This document shows positions 42,984 through 50,613 of a DNA stretch of 51,694 nucleotides, piece by piece. The translations under genes were made by a program, and so were the position numbers. Origin of the DNA: Candidatus Avelusimicrobium pecoris (GTDB lineage: Bacteria > Elusimicrobiota > Elusimicrobia > Elusimicrobiales > Elusimicrobiaceae); contig CACWMG010000003.1 of NCBI GenBank assembly GCA_902761975.1, positions 1 to 51,694 of the forward strand, in the 5' to 3' direction. The notes under the pieces are model-generated. The model saw only the letters and a program-made list of their open reading frames with translations. It did no database searches and had not been told where the DNA came from. Every line of letters starts with the position of its first letter. Within the stretch, counting starts at the first letter, position 1.

Positions 42984-44528
42984 ATGATTAGCCCGTTAGC
43001 CGGCACCTTAACCCAACAACGCATTGACGTAAAAAAACTACGCGAAGAATTTTTTAACCCTACTAAAGCGCCTGTGGCGGTCAAATTTGGCACATCCGGC
43101 CACCGCGGCCAATTAGGGGCGGGGTTTTGTGCCTTGCACGCCAAAGCTATTGCCCAAGCTGTGGCCCGTATCCACCAAGAAAACCATATTACCGGCCCTG
43201 TGCTAGTGGGGGGAGATACGCGCCTAATGTCCCGCGCGACGGCGGAAATTTGCGCCCAGGTGCTAGCCGCCAACGGTATTACGGTGGTGCTACCGGATAT
43301 CCCGGTACCTACGCCGGTGTTTTCGTTTGAGATTTTAAGCGGGCGTGTGTGCGCGTGTTTAAATGGAACAGCTAGCCACAATCCGCCGCAAGATATGGGA
43401 CTCAAATACAACCCGTCTCACGGTGGCCCGGCCGATAGTAATTTGACGGGACAAATTGAAAAATATGCCAACGAATATATGAAAAACCCGGCCCACATTA
43501 AAATGATGACGCTAGACGAAGCACGTGCCCACGGCCTTGTGAAAAATGCCGATATTATTACCCCGTACGTGGACGCACTGGCCAAATATATTGATTTTGA
43601 AAGAATTGCCAACAGCCCGTTAAAATTTGCCGTGCACCCGTTAGGCGGGGCGAGCTTAGCGTTTTATCAGGCAATTATTGAGAAATACGGGCTCAAAAAT
43701 GTGAAAATTGTAAGCACCGAGCAAGACCCCACGTTTTATTTTATCCCCATTGACCACGACGGCAAAATCCGCATGGATCCGTCCTCTAAATACCCCATGT
43801 CCCCTTTAATTAAATATGTGCAAAGCGGGGATTATGACTTTGCCGGTGCCAGTGACCCGGATTCCGACCGGTTTGGTTGTGCTACGCCTAAAGGCGGCTT
43901 AATTTCGCCCAACCACGCGCTATGCGTAATGGCCGATTATTTAGTGCGCCACCAAAAAATTAAAGGGGCTACCGCTATTGGCCGCACCTTGGGAACTACT
44001 GCCCTATTAGACCGTATTGCCGCGGGCTATGAGCTGGGTTTAGACGAAGTGAACGTAGGTTTTAAGTATTTTGTGCCTGGGCTACGCGCAGGGAAATACG
44101 TGCTAGCCGGAGAAGAAAGCGCCGGGATGTCGGTCAGCGGGTGGACGACGGAAAAAGACGGGATGTTTGCCGTGTGCCTGTTAATGGAAATTGCCGCCAC
44201 CGAGGGAGATATTGCCGCGCTATATGATAAACTAGCCGCCACGCACGGTACCCCTTATTATACGCGCGTGGATATCCCTACCGACGACGCCACCAAAGCG
44301 CGCGTCAAAGCAATGAAAGCCGCGGACTTTGCCAACGTGAAAGAACTGGCTGGCGAAAACGTACAACGCGTGCGCGACACGGACGGCATCAAAATCTATT
44401 TAGAAAAATCCTGGTGTTTGGTACGTCCGTCCGGCACGGAAAACATCTTAAAAGTATATGCCGAAACATTTGTGAGTGAGGCGCATTTGCAAGAGCTTAT
44501 CACAGCCGCCCAAGAAATCTTAAAATAA
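42984..44528 (+). CDS. pgm: Phosphoglucomutase (alpha-D-glucose type)
   Basis: Interconverts glucose-1- and glucose-6-phosphate, feeding glycogen and sugar nucleotides. 514 residues, slightly shorter than E. coli Pgm (546). It has KFGTSGHRGQ at the N-terminus, the phosphoserine loop TASHNPPQDMGLKYNPSHGG, the metal loop DPDSDRFG, the sugar-binding EESAGMSV and the phosphate-binding VRPSGTENILKVYAE. All catalytic elements are intact. GAGAGGATTTTGAT provides the ribosome site. A terminator follows at 44551. Confidence 0.94.
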   Translation: MISPLAGTLTQQRIDVKKLREEFFNPTKAPVAVKFGTSGHRGQLGAGFCALHAKAIAQAVARIHQENHITGPVLVGGDTRLMSRATAEICAQVLAANGITVVLPDIPVPTPVFSFEILSGRVCACLNGTASHNPPQDMGLKYNPSHGGPADSNLTGQIEKYANEYMKNPAHIKMMTLDEARAHGLVKNADIITPYVDALAKYIDFERIANSPLKFAVHPLGGASLAFYQAIIEKYGLKNVKIVSTEQDPTFYFIPIDHDGKIRMDPSSKYPMSPLIKYVQSGDYDFAGASDPDSDRFGCATPKGGLISPNHALCVMADYLVRHQKIKGATAIGRTLGTTALLDRIAAGYELGLDEVNVGFKYFVPGLRAGKYVLAGEESAGMSVSGWTTEKDGMFAVCLLMEIAATEGDIAALYDKLAATHGTPYYTRVDIPTDDATKARVKAMKAADFANVKELAGENVQRVRDTDGIKIYLEKSWCLVRPSGTENILKVYAETFVSEAHLQELITAAQEILK

Positions 44529-44550
44529 AAATTCTAAGTACGTGTAAAAA

Positions 44551-44577
44551 CCCCCGGCTACGTAAGTAAGCCGGGGA
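44551..44577. terminator. Bidirectional terminator after pgm
   Basis: CCCCCGGCT...AGCCGGGG with T/A-rich flanks, between the convergent pgm and prepilin 3. Confidence 0.85.
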
Positions 44578-44598
44578 GTTTGTTATATAGCTATCTTG

Positions 44599-45318
44599 CT
44601 ATTCTTCCTCATACAGTTCCAACGTTACACCGTAGGTGGCACAGGTTGTTTTGGCAGTCGCCACAGCAGGATATTTTCTATCTTGCAACCACTGGCAAAA
44701 GGCTTGTGGGTTTCTGTTTTTATCCATATGCGCTAATTTGGAAATATACCACGGTTTCCATGGATGCTGGGTAAGTACCAGAACTCCCTTTCCTAAAATG
44801 CTGTCAGCGCCTAGGTCATGTCCATCCTTGTCGTAACCCGTATACACATAAATACTGCAATAATCAGAACCGCAAAAAAGCTCCACAGCTCCCACGTCTG
44901 TAAAACAACTGTGGTCAAAATTGCAGTTTCCCGGCAAGTCAAAATCTGCTCCGCCTATTCCTCCTGTGCCTAGTAAAGCTCCCCATTCGTCCGGGTAACC
45001 ATTTGCCAATACATATGAAGACGCAATTTTTTTCGCCGAATTCACACTAACATCTAGCTGGGCTAACCTACTTTTATATACCGCTTTTTGATACTGTGGC
45101 AGTGCCACGGCGGCTAAGATGCCGATAATTAAGACTACCACTAACAACTCTATGAGGGTAAACCCTTGGGTCGTTAACTTCCCCACTTGTGGGGGAAGTG
45201 CCCTGTAAGGGCGATGGGGGGTTGTCCATAAAGTATTCCTATTTAATAACCCCCTTTTTGTCGGCAAGCCGACGTTTTCCCCACAAGGGGGACAATTAAC
45301 AGCATTTCTTTTTTTCAT
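44599..45318 (-). CDS. Type IV prepilin-like protein 3, repeat-extended leader
   Basis: 239 residues. The mature start is [20 protein letters not shown] with Glu +5, followed by AAVALPQYQKAVYKSRLAQL and a Cys-rich globular part (NCDFDHSCF, FCGSDYCSIYV, ending GVTLELYEEE). The leader is 52 residues because a palindromic repeat of the CCCCACAAGTGGGG type (45175-45298) is read through as CPPCGENVGLPTKRG...LPPQVGKL. AGGAGAACGTGT before the ATG at 45318 decides the start. Preceded by a structured leader RNA. Whether prepilin peptidase handles the long leader is not known. Confidence 0.85.
   Translation of the reverse strand: MKKRNAVNCPPCGENVGLPTKRGLLNRNTLWTTPHRPYRALPPQVGKLTTQGFTLIELLVVVLIIGILAAVALPQYQKAVYKSRLAQLDVSVNSAKKIASSYVLANGYPDEWGALLGTGGIGGADFDLPGNCNFDHSCFTDVGAVELFCGSDYCSIYVYTGYDKDGHDLGADSILGKGVLVLTQHPWKPWYISKLAHMDKNRNPQAFCQWLQDRKYPAVATAKTTCATYGVTLELYEEE
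45175..45298. repeat. Palindromic repeat inside prepilin 3 leader
   Basis: Ends TTCCCCACTTGTGGGGGAAG and GTTTTCCCCACAAGGGGGAC are facing hairpins around a GCCCTGTAAGGGC core. Related to the intergenic repeats at 8318 and 14038. No in-frame stop occurs in the coding direction. Confidence 0.75.
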
Positions 45319-45392
45319 ACACGTTCTCCTTATACTTGTCAGGCTAACACCCAACCTATAATTTCAATTTCTTCTGTCTTGGAGAACGCATG

Positions 45393-45590
45393 CAAAAACG
45401 GCTATTGTGTGGGCCTCCGCTAAGATAGTCCAAACATAACAGCCGTAGTTTCCCGCGCAAGCGGGAAACACTCGGCACAACAGGATGTACGGTCCCGTTG
45501 TGCCTATTATCGGCTATTTTTGACTTAGCGGAGTGCCTTTCGGCACATCCCGTATTCTTCATACGGCTCAAAAACAGATCTCAAATTGTA
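45393..45590 (-). ncRNA. Structured pilin leader RNA, copy 3
   Basis: P1 is CTCCGCTAAG (45415-45424) with CTTAGCGGAG (45524-45533), 10 bp. Inner hairpins are TTTCCCGC/GCGGGAAA and GGCACAAC/GTTGTGCC. Upstream hairpins on the minus strand are CCGTAT-GAAGA-ATACGG and TGCC-GAAA-GGCA. Invariant motifs: CAATTTG, CTGTTTTTGA, TCAAAAATAGCC, CGAGTGTTTCCC, CTACGGCTGTTAT, ATAGCCGTTTTT. Confidence 0.8.
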
Positions 45591-45595
45591 CCTTT

Positions 45596-45601
45596 AGTAT
45601 A
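45596..45601 (-). promoter_or_regulatory. -10 box for prepilin 3 leader RNA
   Basis: TATACT on the minus strand; the following AAAGGTACAATTTG resembles the same position in copy 4. Confidence 0.55.
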
Positions 45602-45650
45602 ACAAAAAAACACGCGTATTACAACGCGTGTTTAGCAAGGGGAAATAAAA

Positions 45651-46571
45651 CTACGCGCGGCGGTCCAGCATGTAAAAACTGCCCTTTTCGTGCTGTTTAG
45701 CCAGGCATTTAAGTTCACTGCCAATGTTGCTAACCTGCGCAAACGAAGTGAGCGGTTTTTTAGTATTATGCACCACGCCAATGCCCATAGCCAGGAAAGG
45801 GAATTTTTCCACTTCGCCTTTGCGGTTGGTGGAGACCATATACCCTTGTGCTTGGTCTTCCGGCGAGTAAAACGTAGGGGCTATTTTGTCTATTTGGGCG
45901 GCAATTTCCTTAGCAATACCTTCGGCCTTGTCAAACGAGGACACGACAATAAAATCGTCCCCGCCAATGTGGCCGACAAAAGAGTTGGGGTCCTGCTTGG
46001 CGGCGGCTACAATGGTGTCAGCCGTGGCTTTTAGCACACGGTCCCCGGCCTCAAAGCCGTATTTGTCGTTAAAAGACTTAAAATTATTCAGGTCGCAATA
46101 TAGTACGGCAAAGGGCTTGCCGGTGGCAATTTCGCGCTCAATGCGCGCCTGGATAGAGGGGTTGCCGGGCAAATGTGTCAGCGGGTTGGAGTCCATTTTT
46201 TGTTGACTGCGCTTTAAAAGCAGTTTGACGCGCGCTACAATTTCGTCCTCGTCCGCGGGTTTGGTTAAATAGTCGTCAATATCCAGGCCCAGGCCCTCCA
46301 GCTTGGTGGATTTGTCCGTAACGGCGGTAAAAATAATAATAGGGGTGTGTAAATACCCGGTGCGGCTGCGGATTTCTTTGACCACTTCAAAGCCCGTTTT
46401 TTTAGGCATTTCGTAGTCCAAAATTAAGAGGTCCGGGTTTTCTTTATAGGTTTTATCCACGGCTTCTTGGCCGTCCTGCGCTTGCACTACGGTAAAACCG
46501 GCATTGGTTAAAATTTCGGTTACTAAAAAACGGATCGCGTGCGAGTCATCTGCCAAGAGAATTTTTTCCAT
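45651..46571 (-). CDS. Response regulator-GGDEF diguanylate cyclase
   Basis: 306 residues. Receiver domain (1-120): LADDS acidic pair, phosphorylatable Asp in LLILDYEMP, Thr in IIFTAVT and Lys in DDYLTKP. GGDEF domain (about 135-300): LTHLPGNPSIQARIERE, LYCDLNNFKSFNDKYGFEAG and the catalytic GGDDF, a permitted variant, so it should make c-di-GMP when phosphorylated. PleD/WspR-like layout. No sensor kinase is adjacent. The second of two Mets is taken as start because TTTAAT lies six bases before it and TTGCAC 17 bases further upstream. Confidence 0.9.
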   Translation of the reverse strand: MEKILLADDSHAIRFLVTEILTNAGFTVVQAQDGQEAVDKTYKENPDLLILDYEMPKKTGFEVVKEIRSRTGYLHTPIIIFTAVTDKSTKLEGLGLDIDDYLTKPADEDEIVARVKLLLKRSQQKMDSNPLTHLPGNPSIQARIEREIATGKPFAVLYCDLNNFKSFNDKYGFEAGDRVLKATADTIVAAAKQDPNSFVGHIGGDDFIVVSSFDKAEGIAKEIAAQIDKIAPTFYSPEDQAQGYMVSTNRKGEVEKFPFLAMGIGVVHNTKKPLTSFAQVSNIGSELKCLAKQHEKGSFYMLDRRA

Positions 46572-46577
46572 ACTCAT

Positions 46578-46606
46578 ATTAAAGGAAATAATTTTGTATT
46601 GTGCAA
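46578..46606 (-). promoter_or_regulatory. Full promoter of response regulator-GGDEF gene
   Basis: -35 TTGCAC (46601-46606) and -10 TTTAAT (46578-46583) with the optimal 17-base spacer; the ATG follows after six bases. Confidence 0.6.
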
Positions 46607-46609
46607 GCC

Positions 46610-47308
46610 CTACGGTTTATAAATAAACGAGAGGAGCAAATTTTTTTGGTGGTCTCTACGCCAAGAAAAAAAGTGCTCCGCGTCCCCGCACGTGCAGTAG
46701 AGGGGGGCTTGGATGCGCTCCCCGCACACGCCCGCTTGGGTGAGTTGGCGTTTAATTTCAGCCGTGAGGTCCACGTGAATTTTGCCGTTACTGTGCTGTA
46801 CGCACGCGGCGGGGAATTGGGCGGCTACGTCCTCTTGCACTTCAAAACAACAGGCCTGGATGTGCGGCCCCAGCCAAGCGTTTAGGCGGGCGTGCGCAGA
46901 GGCCTGTAGTAAAGCGCGGGCCGTTTTACCGGGCAAACCTTGCACTATGCCGCGCCACCCGCAGTGCGCTAACGCGAGGTGTGTGGCGGTGTCGTCCCAC
47001 AAAAACAGGGGGACACAATCGGCCGTCACAATGGCGGCTCCCCAACCGGCAGGAACGGGGCAAAGTAGCCACGCGTCAGCATCTAAAAGAGGAGCTCTCA
47101 AAAGGGATTGTGCTTCCTTGGCGGAAGAAACAGAAACGAGGGTATCACTATGGGTTTGATGAAAATGGAGCATACGGGCCGGGTTTATCCCCAGTTCTTT
47201 AAAAGCACTTTCCTGGTTTGAAATCTCGCGCATATTGCCGCTATGGCGCGTAAGCGTTCCCCCGATTAGTCCGGCGCGTAGCAGGCGGTTATCGGTAAAA
47301 ATTTTCAT
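46610..47308 (-). CDS. pgeF: Peptidoglycan editing factor / purine nucleoside phosphorylase (laccase-domain)
   Basis: 232 residues of the YfiH/LACC1 family (formerly polyphenol oxidase). Metal-site motifs: HFHQTHSDTLVSV, ADCVPLFLWDD with catalytic Cys, and ALAHCGWRGIVQGLPGK. Family members act as purine nucleoside phosphorylases and, in E. coli, prevent misincorporation of Ser into peptidoglycan. Its ATG overlaps the murI stop (ATGA), a neighbourhood that fits the cell-wall role. The gene ends just before the divergent-end region of the response regulator promoter. Confidence 0.88.
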   Translation of the reverse strand: MKIFTDNRLLRAGLIGGTLTRHSGNMREISNQESAFKELGINPARMLHFHQTHSDTLVSVSSAKEAQSLLRAPLLDADAWLLCPVPAGWGAAIVTADCVPLFLWDDTATHLALAHCGWRGIVQGLPGKTARALLQASAHARLNAWLGPHIQACCFEVQEDVAAQFPAACVQHSNGKIHVDLTAEIKRQLTQAGVCGERIQAPLYCTCGDAEHFFSWRRDHQKNLLLSFIYKP

Positions 47309-48096
47309 ACTTTTTTAAGGGTGGCGCGCACGGTTTTTTGGCCCAATAGTTTTTGGGCGGCGCGGGTGAATTTGTCGGGCGCGTCGCTGGCGTAGAGCTT
47401 TACGCTGCCGCGGGCGGTGGCCGCCAAGTGATGTTCTTTTAAGAAGGCGGCTACGGTGGCGGCTAAAGTATCGGCCGAGTCCACCAATTGCACGCGTGGG
47501 CCCATGGTTTGGGCAATAACGTCTTTTAAAATGGGGTAATGGGTACAGCCTAAAATAACGGTATCCGCGCCGGACTCACGCACGGGTGTTAGGTAATCTT
47601 GCGCAATGAGTTGGGTGGCCGGATGCTGGGCATATCCCTCTTCGGCCAGTGGCACAAACAGCGGGCAGGCCTGTTGAAATACACGTGCGTTTTTGCAGCG
47701 TTTTTGAATTGCTTTTACGTAAGCTTGGCTTTCCACGGTGCCCTGTGTGCCGAGCACGGCAATTTTGTGGTTGCGGGTAGCGGCAATAGCCGCCTGTGCG
47801 CCCGGCTCAATCACGCCTAACACGGGGACCGTAAGTTGTTTGCGTAGCGTTCCTAACGCTTGGGCGGAGGCCGTGTTGCACGCCACCACAATGAGTTTGA
47901 CCCCTTGGGACTGTAAAAACCGGGCTACCTGCAAAGAAAGTTGGGTAACGGCTTTTTTGGATTTACCGCCGTAAGGGACATTGGCCGTATCGCCAAAGTA
48001 AATCAGTTTTTCGTGCGGCAAGGCGCGGCGCAGGGCCCGCAAAATGGTCAGCCCGCCCACCCCCGAATCAAACACGCCAATGGGTTTTTGTTTCAT
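47305..48096 (-). CDS. murI: Glutamate racemase
   Basis: Makes D-glutamate for peptidoglycan. 263 residues. PIGVFDSGVGGLTILRAL with the catalytic-site Asp and Ser, YFGDTANVPYGGKSK, VVACNTASAQAL with the first catalytic Cys, and VILGCTHYPILKD with the second Cys. All present. The start at 48096 follows TATAAT by six bases, with TTGTTC 17 bases upstream, and has no Shine-Dalgarno; an extension to 48279 overlaps the kinase gene and is rejected. First gene of a murI-pgeF operon. Confidence 0.95.
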   Translation of the reverse strand: MKQKPIGVFDSGVGGLTILRALRRALPHEKLIYFGDTANVPYGGKSKKAVTQLSLQVARFLQSQGVKLIVVACNTASAQALGTLRKQLTVPVLGVIEPGAQAAIAATRNHKIAVLGTQGTVESQAYVKAIQKRCKNARVFQQACPLFVPLAEEGYAQHPATQLIAQDYLTPVRESGADTVILGCTHYPILKDVIAQTMGPRVQLVDSADTLAATVAAFLKEHHLAATARGSVKLYASDAPDKFTRAAQKLLGQKTVRATLKKV

Positions 48097-48102
48097 ACTC
48101 TT

Positions 48103-48153
48103 ATTATAGTAATTTGTAAAAGCGCGAACAAAGCCCTTTTTATGTGCTACAAT
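48103..48153. promoter_or_regulatory. Divergent promoters of murI and kinase gene
   Basis: Minus TATAAT (48103-48108) for murI and plus TACAAT (48148-48153) for the kinase, each 6-7 bases from its ATG, within a 64-base intergenic region. Confidence 0.6.
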
Positions 48154-48160
48154 ACATAGT

Positions 48161-49633
48161 ATGAGAAAGCACCTATTTTTGTTGTTTTTATTGTTTTGTC
48201 TTACCCCGTTTGGCTTGGCGCAAAAGGCGGCCCAGCCGGCCCCGCTACTGGTGGGGGGGAGTTTTTCGGCCCAGGCCAATAATCCGGCCCAAACGCGTGC
48301 ATTTAACCAAGAAGCGCGCGACGCCGAAGTGGCTAACTTGCGTACCCAACTGCGTAACGGCCAATATCACGAGGCGATTAAACGCATCAATACCTTAACG
48401 GCCAATAATTTTATGGATGACCGTTTCTATTTGCTCTTGGCGATTGCTTACGACGGCCTAAAACAATATGATGACGTCATTTACTCTGCCGGGCAAGCCA
48501 TTGCCGTAGCCCCGCAAGATGCGCGCGCTTATGTACTGCGTGCCGGGGCGTATATGCAACACAAAAATTACGAACGCGCCCGCTTAGATGTAGAGGCCGC
48601 ACTCAAGTTAAATCCCTCTTCACGCTTAGCACAAAACATCAAGCAGGAATTGGACGGTCAACAGGCCAAAGCGGCCCCCGCCAAAAAACCGGGGAAGGGT
48701 CTACCGCGGTGGGTCATTATTTATGTGGGTGTAATTTTGCTAGGGTTAGGATTATTTGTATATTTGCGCTACGAGGATTTATTCCGCACCCCCAAAAAAG
48801 CGCATTCGCGCAAAGAGGCCGAAATTAAAGACCAGTACGATTTTATCCGCCAAATTGGCGAGGGTGGTATGGGCAAAGTGTACGAAGCGTACGACAAAGC
48901 CCTCAAACGCAAAGTAGCCATTAAACGCGTGCGCCCGGAATTGGTGCGCAGTGCGTATGTGCGCGAGCAATTTTTGTCCGAGGCGCGCATGGTGGCTCTG
49001 TTGCGCCACCCGTATATTGTGGAAATTTACACCGTCATTGAAACGGAAAATTCCCTCTACCTGGTGTTTGAATATGTGGACGGACAGACGTTGGAAACCC
49101 GGTTGGATATTGACGGGCGGTTGCCGTTCTCGGTTGTCAAAGCGATTTTTAAAAACGTGTGCGAAGCGTTGGAATATGCCCACGCGCAAGATATTGTACA
49201 CTGTGACTTGAAACCCGGCAACATTATGATTTTGGAAAATAACAAAGCCAAGGTCATGGATTTTGGGGTAGCCAAAAAAATTGACAACCAAACCGGTGCC
49301 CGCACGGTAGCCGGAACGCCTGCCTATATGGCGCCGGAGCAACAGCGCGGATTTATGCGCAAACAGTCGGACGTGTACTCCCTGGCACTTTGCTTGTACG
49401 AGGCCTTAGTGGGCCAAGTACCGTGGACCGTGAAAGGATTTGATATTGCAAACAAAAAAATTGTGCCGGCGTCTAAATTAGCGCCGCATATCCCGGTAGC
49501 GGTGGATGCTTTGCTTACGGACGCTTTGAAGGAAGACCCGCAAGAGCGTATCCAATCGGTCAAAGAGTTTTGGGCCCGGCTTAGTGCCATTGAGCCGGAA
49601 CAAGACGACAACCCGGAAAAAACACATTATTAA
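48161..49633 (+). CDS. Transmembrane Ser/Thr kinase with extracytoplasmic TPR domain
   Basis: 490 residues. Signal-like N-terminus (HLFLLFLLFCLTPFGLA), then about three TPR units (NGQYHEAIKRINTL, LLLAIAYDGLKQYDD, AYVLRAGAYMQHKNYERAR) up to residue 165, a membrane helix at about 183-203, and a kinase domain at 225-480: GEGGMGKVYEAY, KVAIKRV (Lys), HCDLKPGNIM (Cys replaces the usual Arg of HRD), MDFGVAKK, and TPAYMAPEQQRG. The HCD change may lower dependence on activation-loop phosphorylation. Topology puts TPRs in the periplasm (or outside) and kinase in the cytoplasm, opposite to many bacterial kinases where sensors are C-terminal. Confidence 0.9.
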   Translation: MRKHLFLLFLLFCLTPFGLAQKAAQPAPLLVGGSFSAQANNPAQTRAFNQEARDAEVANLRTQLRNGQYHEAIKRINTLTANNFMDDRFYLLLAIAYDGLKQYDDVIYSAGQAIAVAPQDARAYVLRAGAYMQHKNYERARLDVEAALKLNPSSRLAQNIKQELDGQQAKAAPAKKPGKGLPRWVIIYVGVILLGLGLFVYLRYEDLFRTPKKAHSRKEAEIKDQYDFIRQIGEGGMGKVYEAYDKALKRKVAIKRVRPELVRSAYVREQFLSEARMVALLRHPYIVEIYTVIETENSLYLVFEYVDGQTLETRLDIDGRLPFSVVKAIFKNVCEALEYAHAQDIVHCDLKPGNIMILENNKAKVMDFGVAKKIDNQTGARTVAGTPAYMAPEQQRGFMRKQSDVYSLALCLYEALVGQVPWTVKGFDIANKKIVPASKLAPHIPVAVDALLTDALKEDPQERIQSVKEFWARLSAIEPEQDDNPEKTHY

Positions 49634-49650
49634 GTCTTTTCATGTAATTT

Positions 49651-49861
49651 CCCGGTGATGTTTTATTTTAACGGTAGGGGTTCAAATACTTATCGTATTT
49701 GAACCCCTACTCGTTTTTTGGGCAACTATTTGCCACATTTGGCCGTATTTGTGGTCCCTTGCCCTTGACGTACCTATTAGTACGCCTATACGGGCAACTT
49801 GCCCCGCAAATACGGCTCAAATCTGACAAATCAGCCTACTATCAATTTTACCCGGTGATGG
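49651..49861. repeat. Structured intergenic repeat family B, copy 3
   Basis: CCCGGTGATG at both ends (49651, 49852). Inside are hairpin TAGGGGTTCAAATAC/GTATTTGAACCCCTA, GGGCAACTATTTGCCACATT, a 13-bp stem GCCGTATTTGTGG (49742-49754) with CCGCAAATACGGC (49804-49816), enclosed CTTGCC...GGGCAACTT with inner GTAC dyad, and CAAATCTGACAAATCAGCC. The kinase gene ends just upstream. Confidence 0.75.
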
Positions 49862-49926
49862 AACGAACAACATTTTATATACTCGCGCCTAGGAACTGTG
49901 ATGCAATTGCTACTGTATCAATATAA

Positions 49927-50559
49927 TTATTCATACCAATACCAAGTATATCCCTCAGCAACATTCCCTTCTGTATTTGTTTCCATTTTACAGACTTGAT
50001 TTGGTAAATCTGTTATGTCTGTAGTGCGAGCAACACAGGTGCGTTTACTAGCATCAGTTTCTAAATGTTGGTAATTTTGTTTGTACTGCATTTTGATTAA
50101 ATCGTTTGTGCATTTAATCATTCGGGGATCGTTCAAATCACAGCGCCCCCATTTATAATAACGAAACTTCTTCTTTGCTACTAATACTTCATCTTCCTCT
50201 CCTTCGTATTCATGGTTAGTATCTTCGGCCGGCATAGAAATATCCAGCTCTTCAAAGTCCGTGGCATACTGCCCATTTGCTAAATAATATACTTCTTGCG
50301 CTTGTGCGATGCTAGCAACAAGGTTTTTAAGAGTGGCATAGCGGCTTTTGATGACGGCTTTTTGATATTGAGGCACTGCTACGGCCGCCAAAATGCCGAT
50401 AATTAAGACGACTACCAAGAGCTCAATAAGTGTGAATCCTCTCATGCCGTCACCCTGAACTTGTTTCAGGGTCTTGTTGTTATCATAACGACTAGATGCT
50501 GAAACGAGTTCAGCATGACGACTGAGCGTAAAACCCCGCCGGGTGTTTGTGTGTTTCAT
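49927..50559 (-). CDS. Type IV prepilin-like protein 4 with two GFTL motifs
   Basis: 210 residues. The protein starts [20 protein letters not shown] and then, after a repeat-encoded segment (50448-50520), continues [20 protein letters not shown]. The first RRGFTL is identical to that of prepilin 2 but lacks Glu +5 and a helix, so only the second site can be processed usefully. The mature part has [20 protein letters not shown] and ends YTWYWYE, with several Cys. The inner ATG (MRGFTL) could be an alternative start but has only a poor ribosome site. Structured leader RNA copy 4 precedes it. Confidence 0.85.
   Translation of the reverse strand: MKHTNTRRGFTLSRHAELVSASSRYDNNKTLKQVQGDGMRGFTLIELLVVVLIIGILAAVAVPQYQKAVIKSRYATLKNLVASIAQAQEVYYLANGQYATDFEELDISMPAEDTNHEYEGEEDEVLVAKKKFRYYKWGRCDLNDPRMIKCTNDLIKMQYKQNYQHLETDASKRTCVARTTDITDLPNQVCKMETNTEGNVAEGYTWYWYE
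50448..50520. repeat. Palindromic repeat inside prepilin 4 leader
   Basis: CGTCACCCTGAACTTGTTTC ... GAAACGAGTTCAGCATGACG, same family as 3661-3746 but read in a different frame (LVSASS...LKQVQGD instead of NSFQHL...LNQVQDD). Confidence 0.8.
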
Positions 50560-50613
50560 AAGTTTTCCTCACGTTGATTTAATTTCAATTTTTCCCGCTG
50601 ATGAAACCCAATG

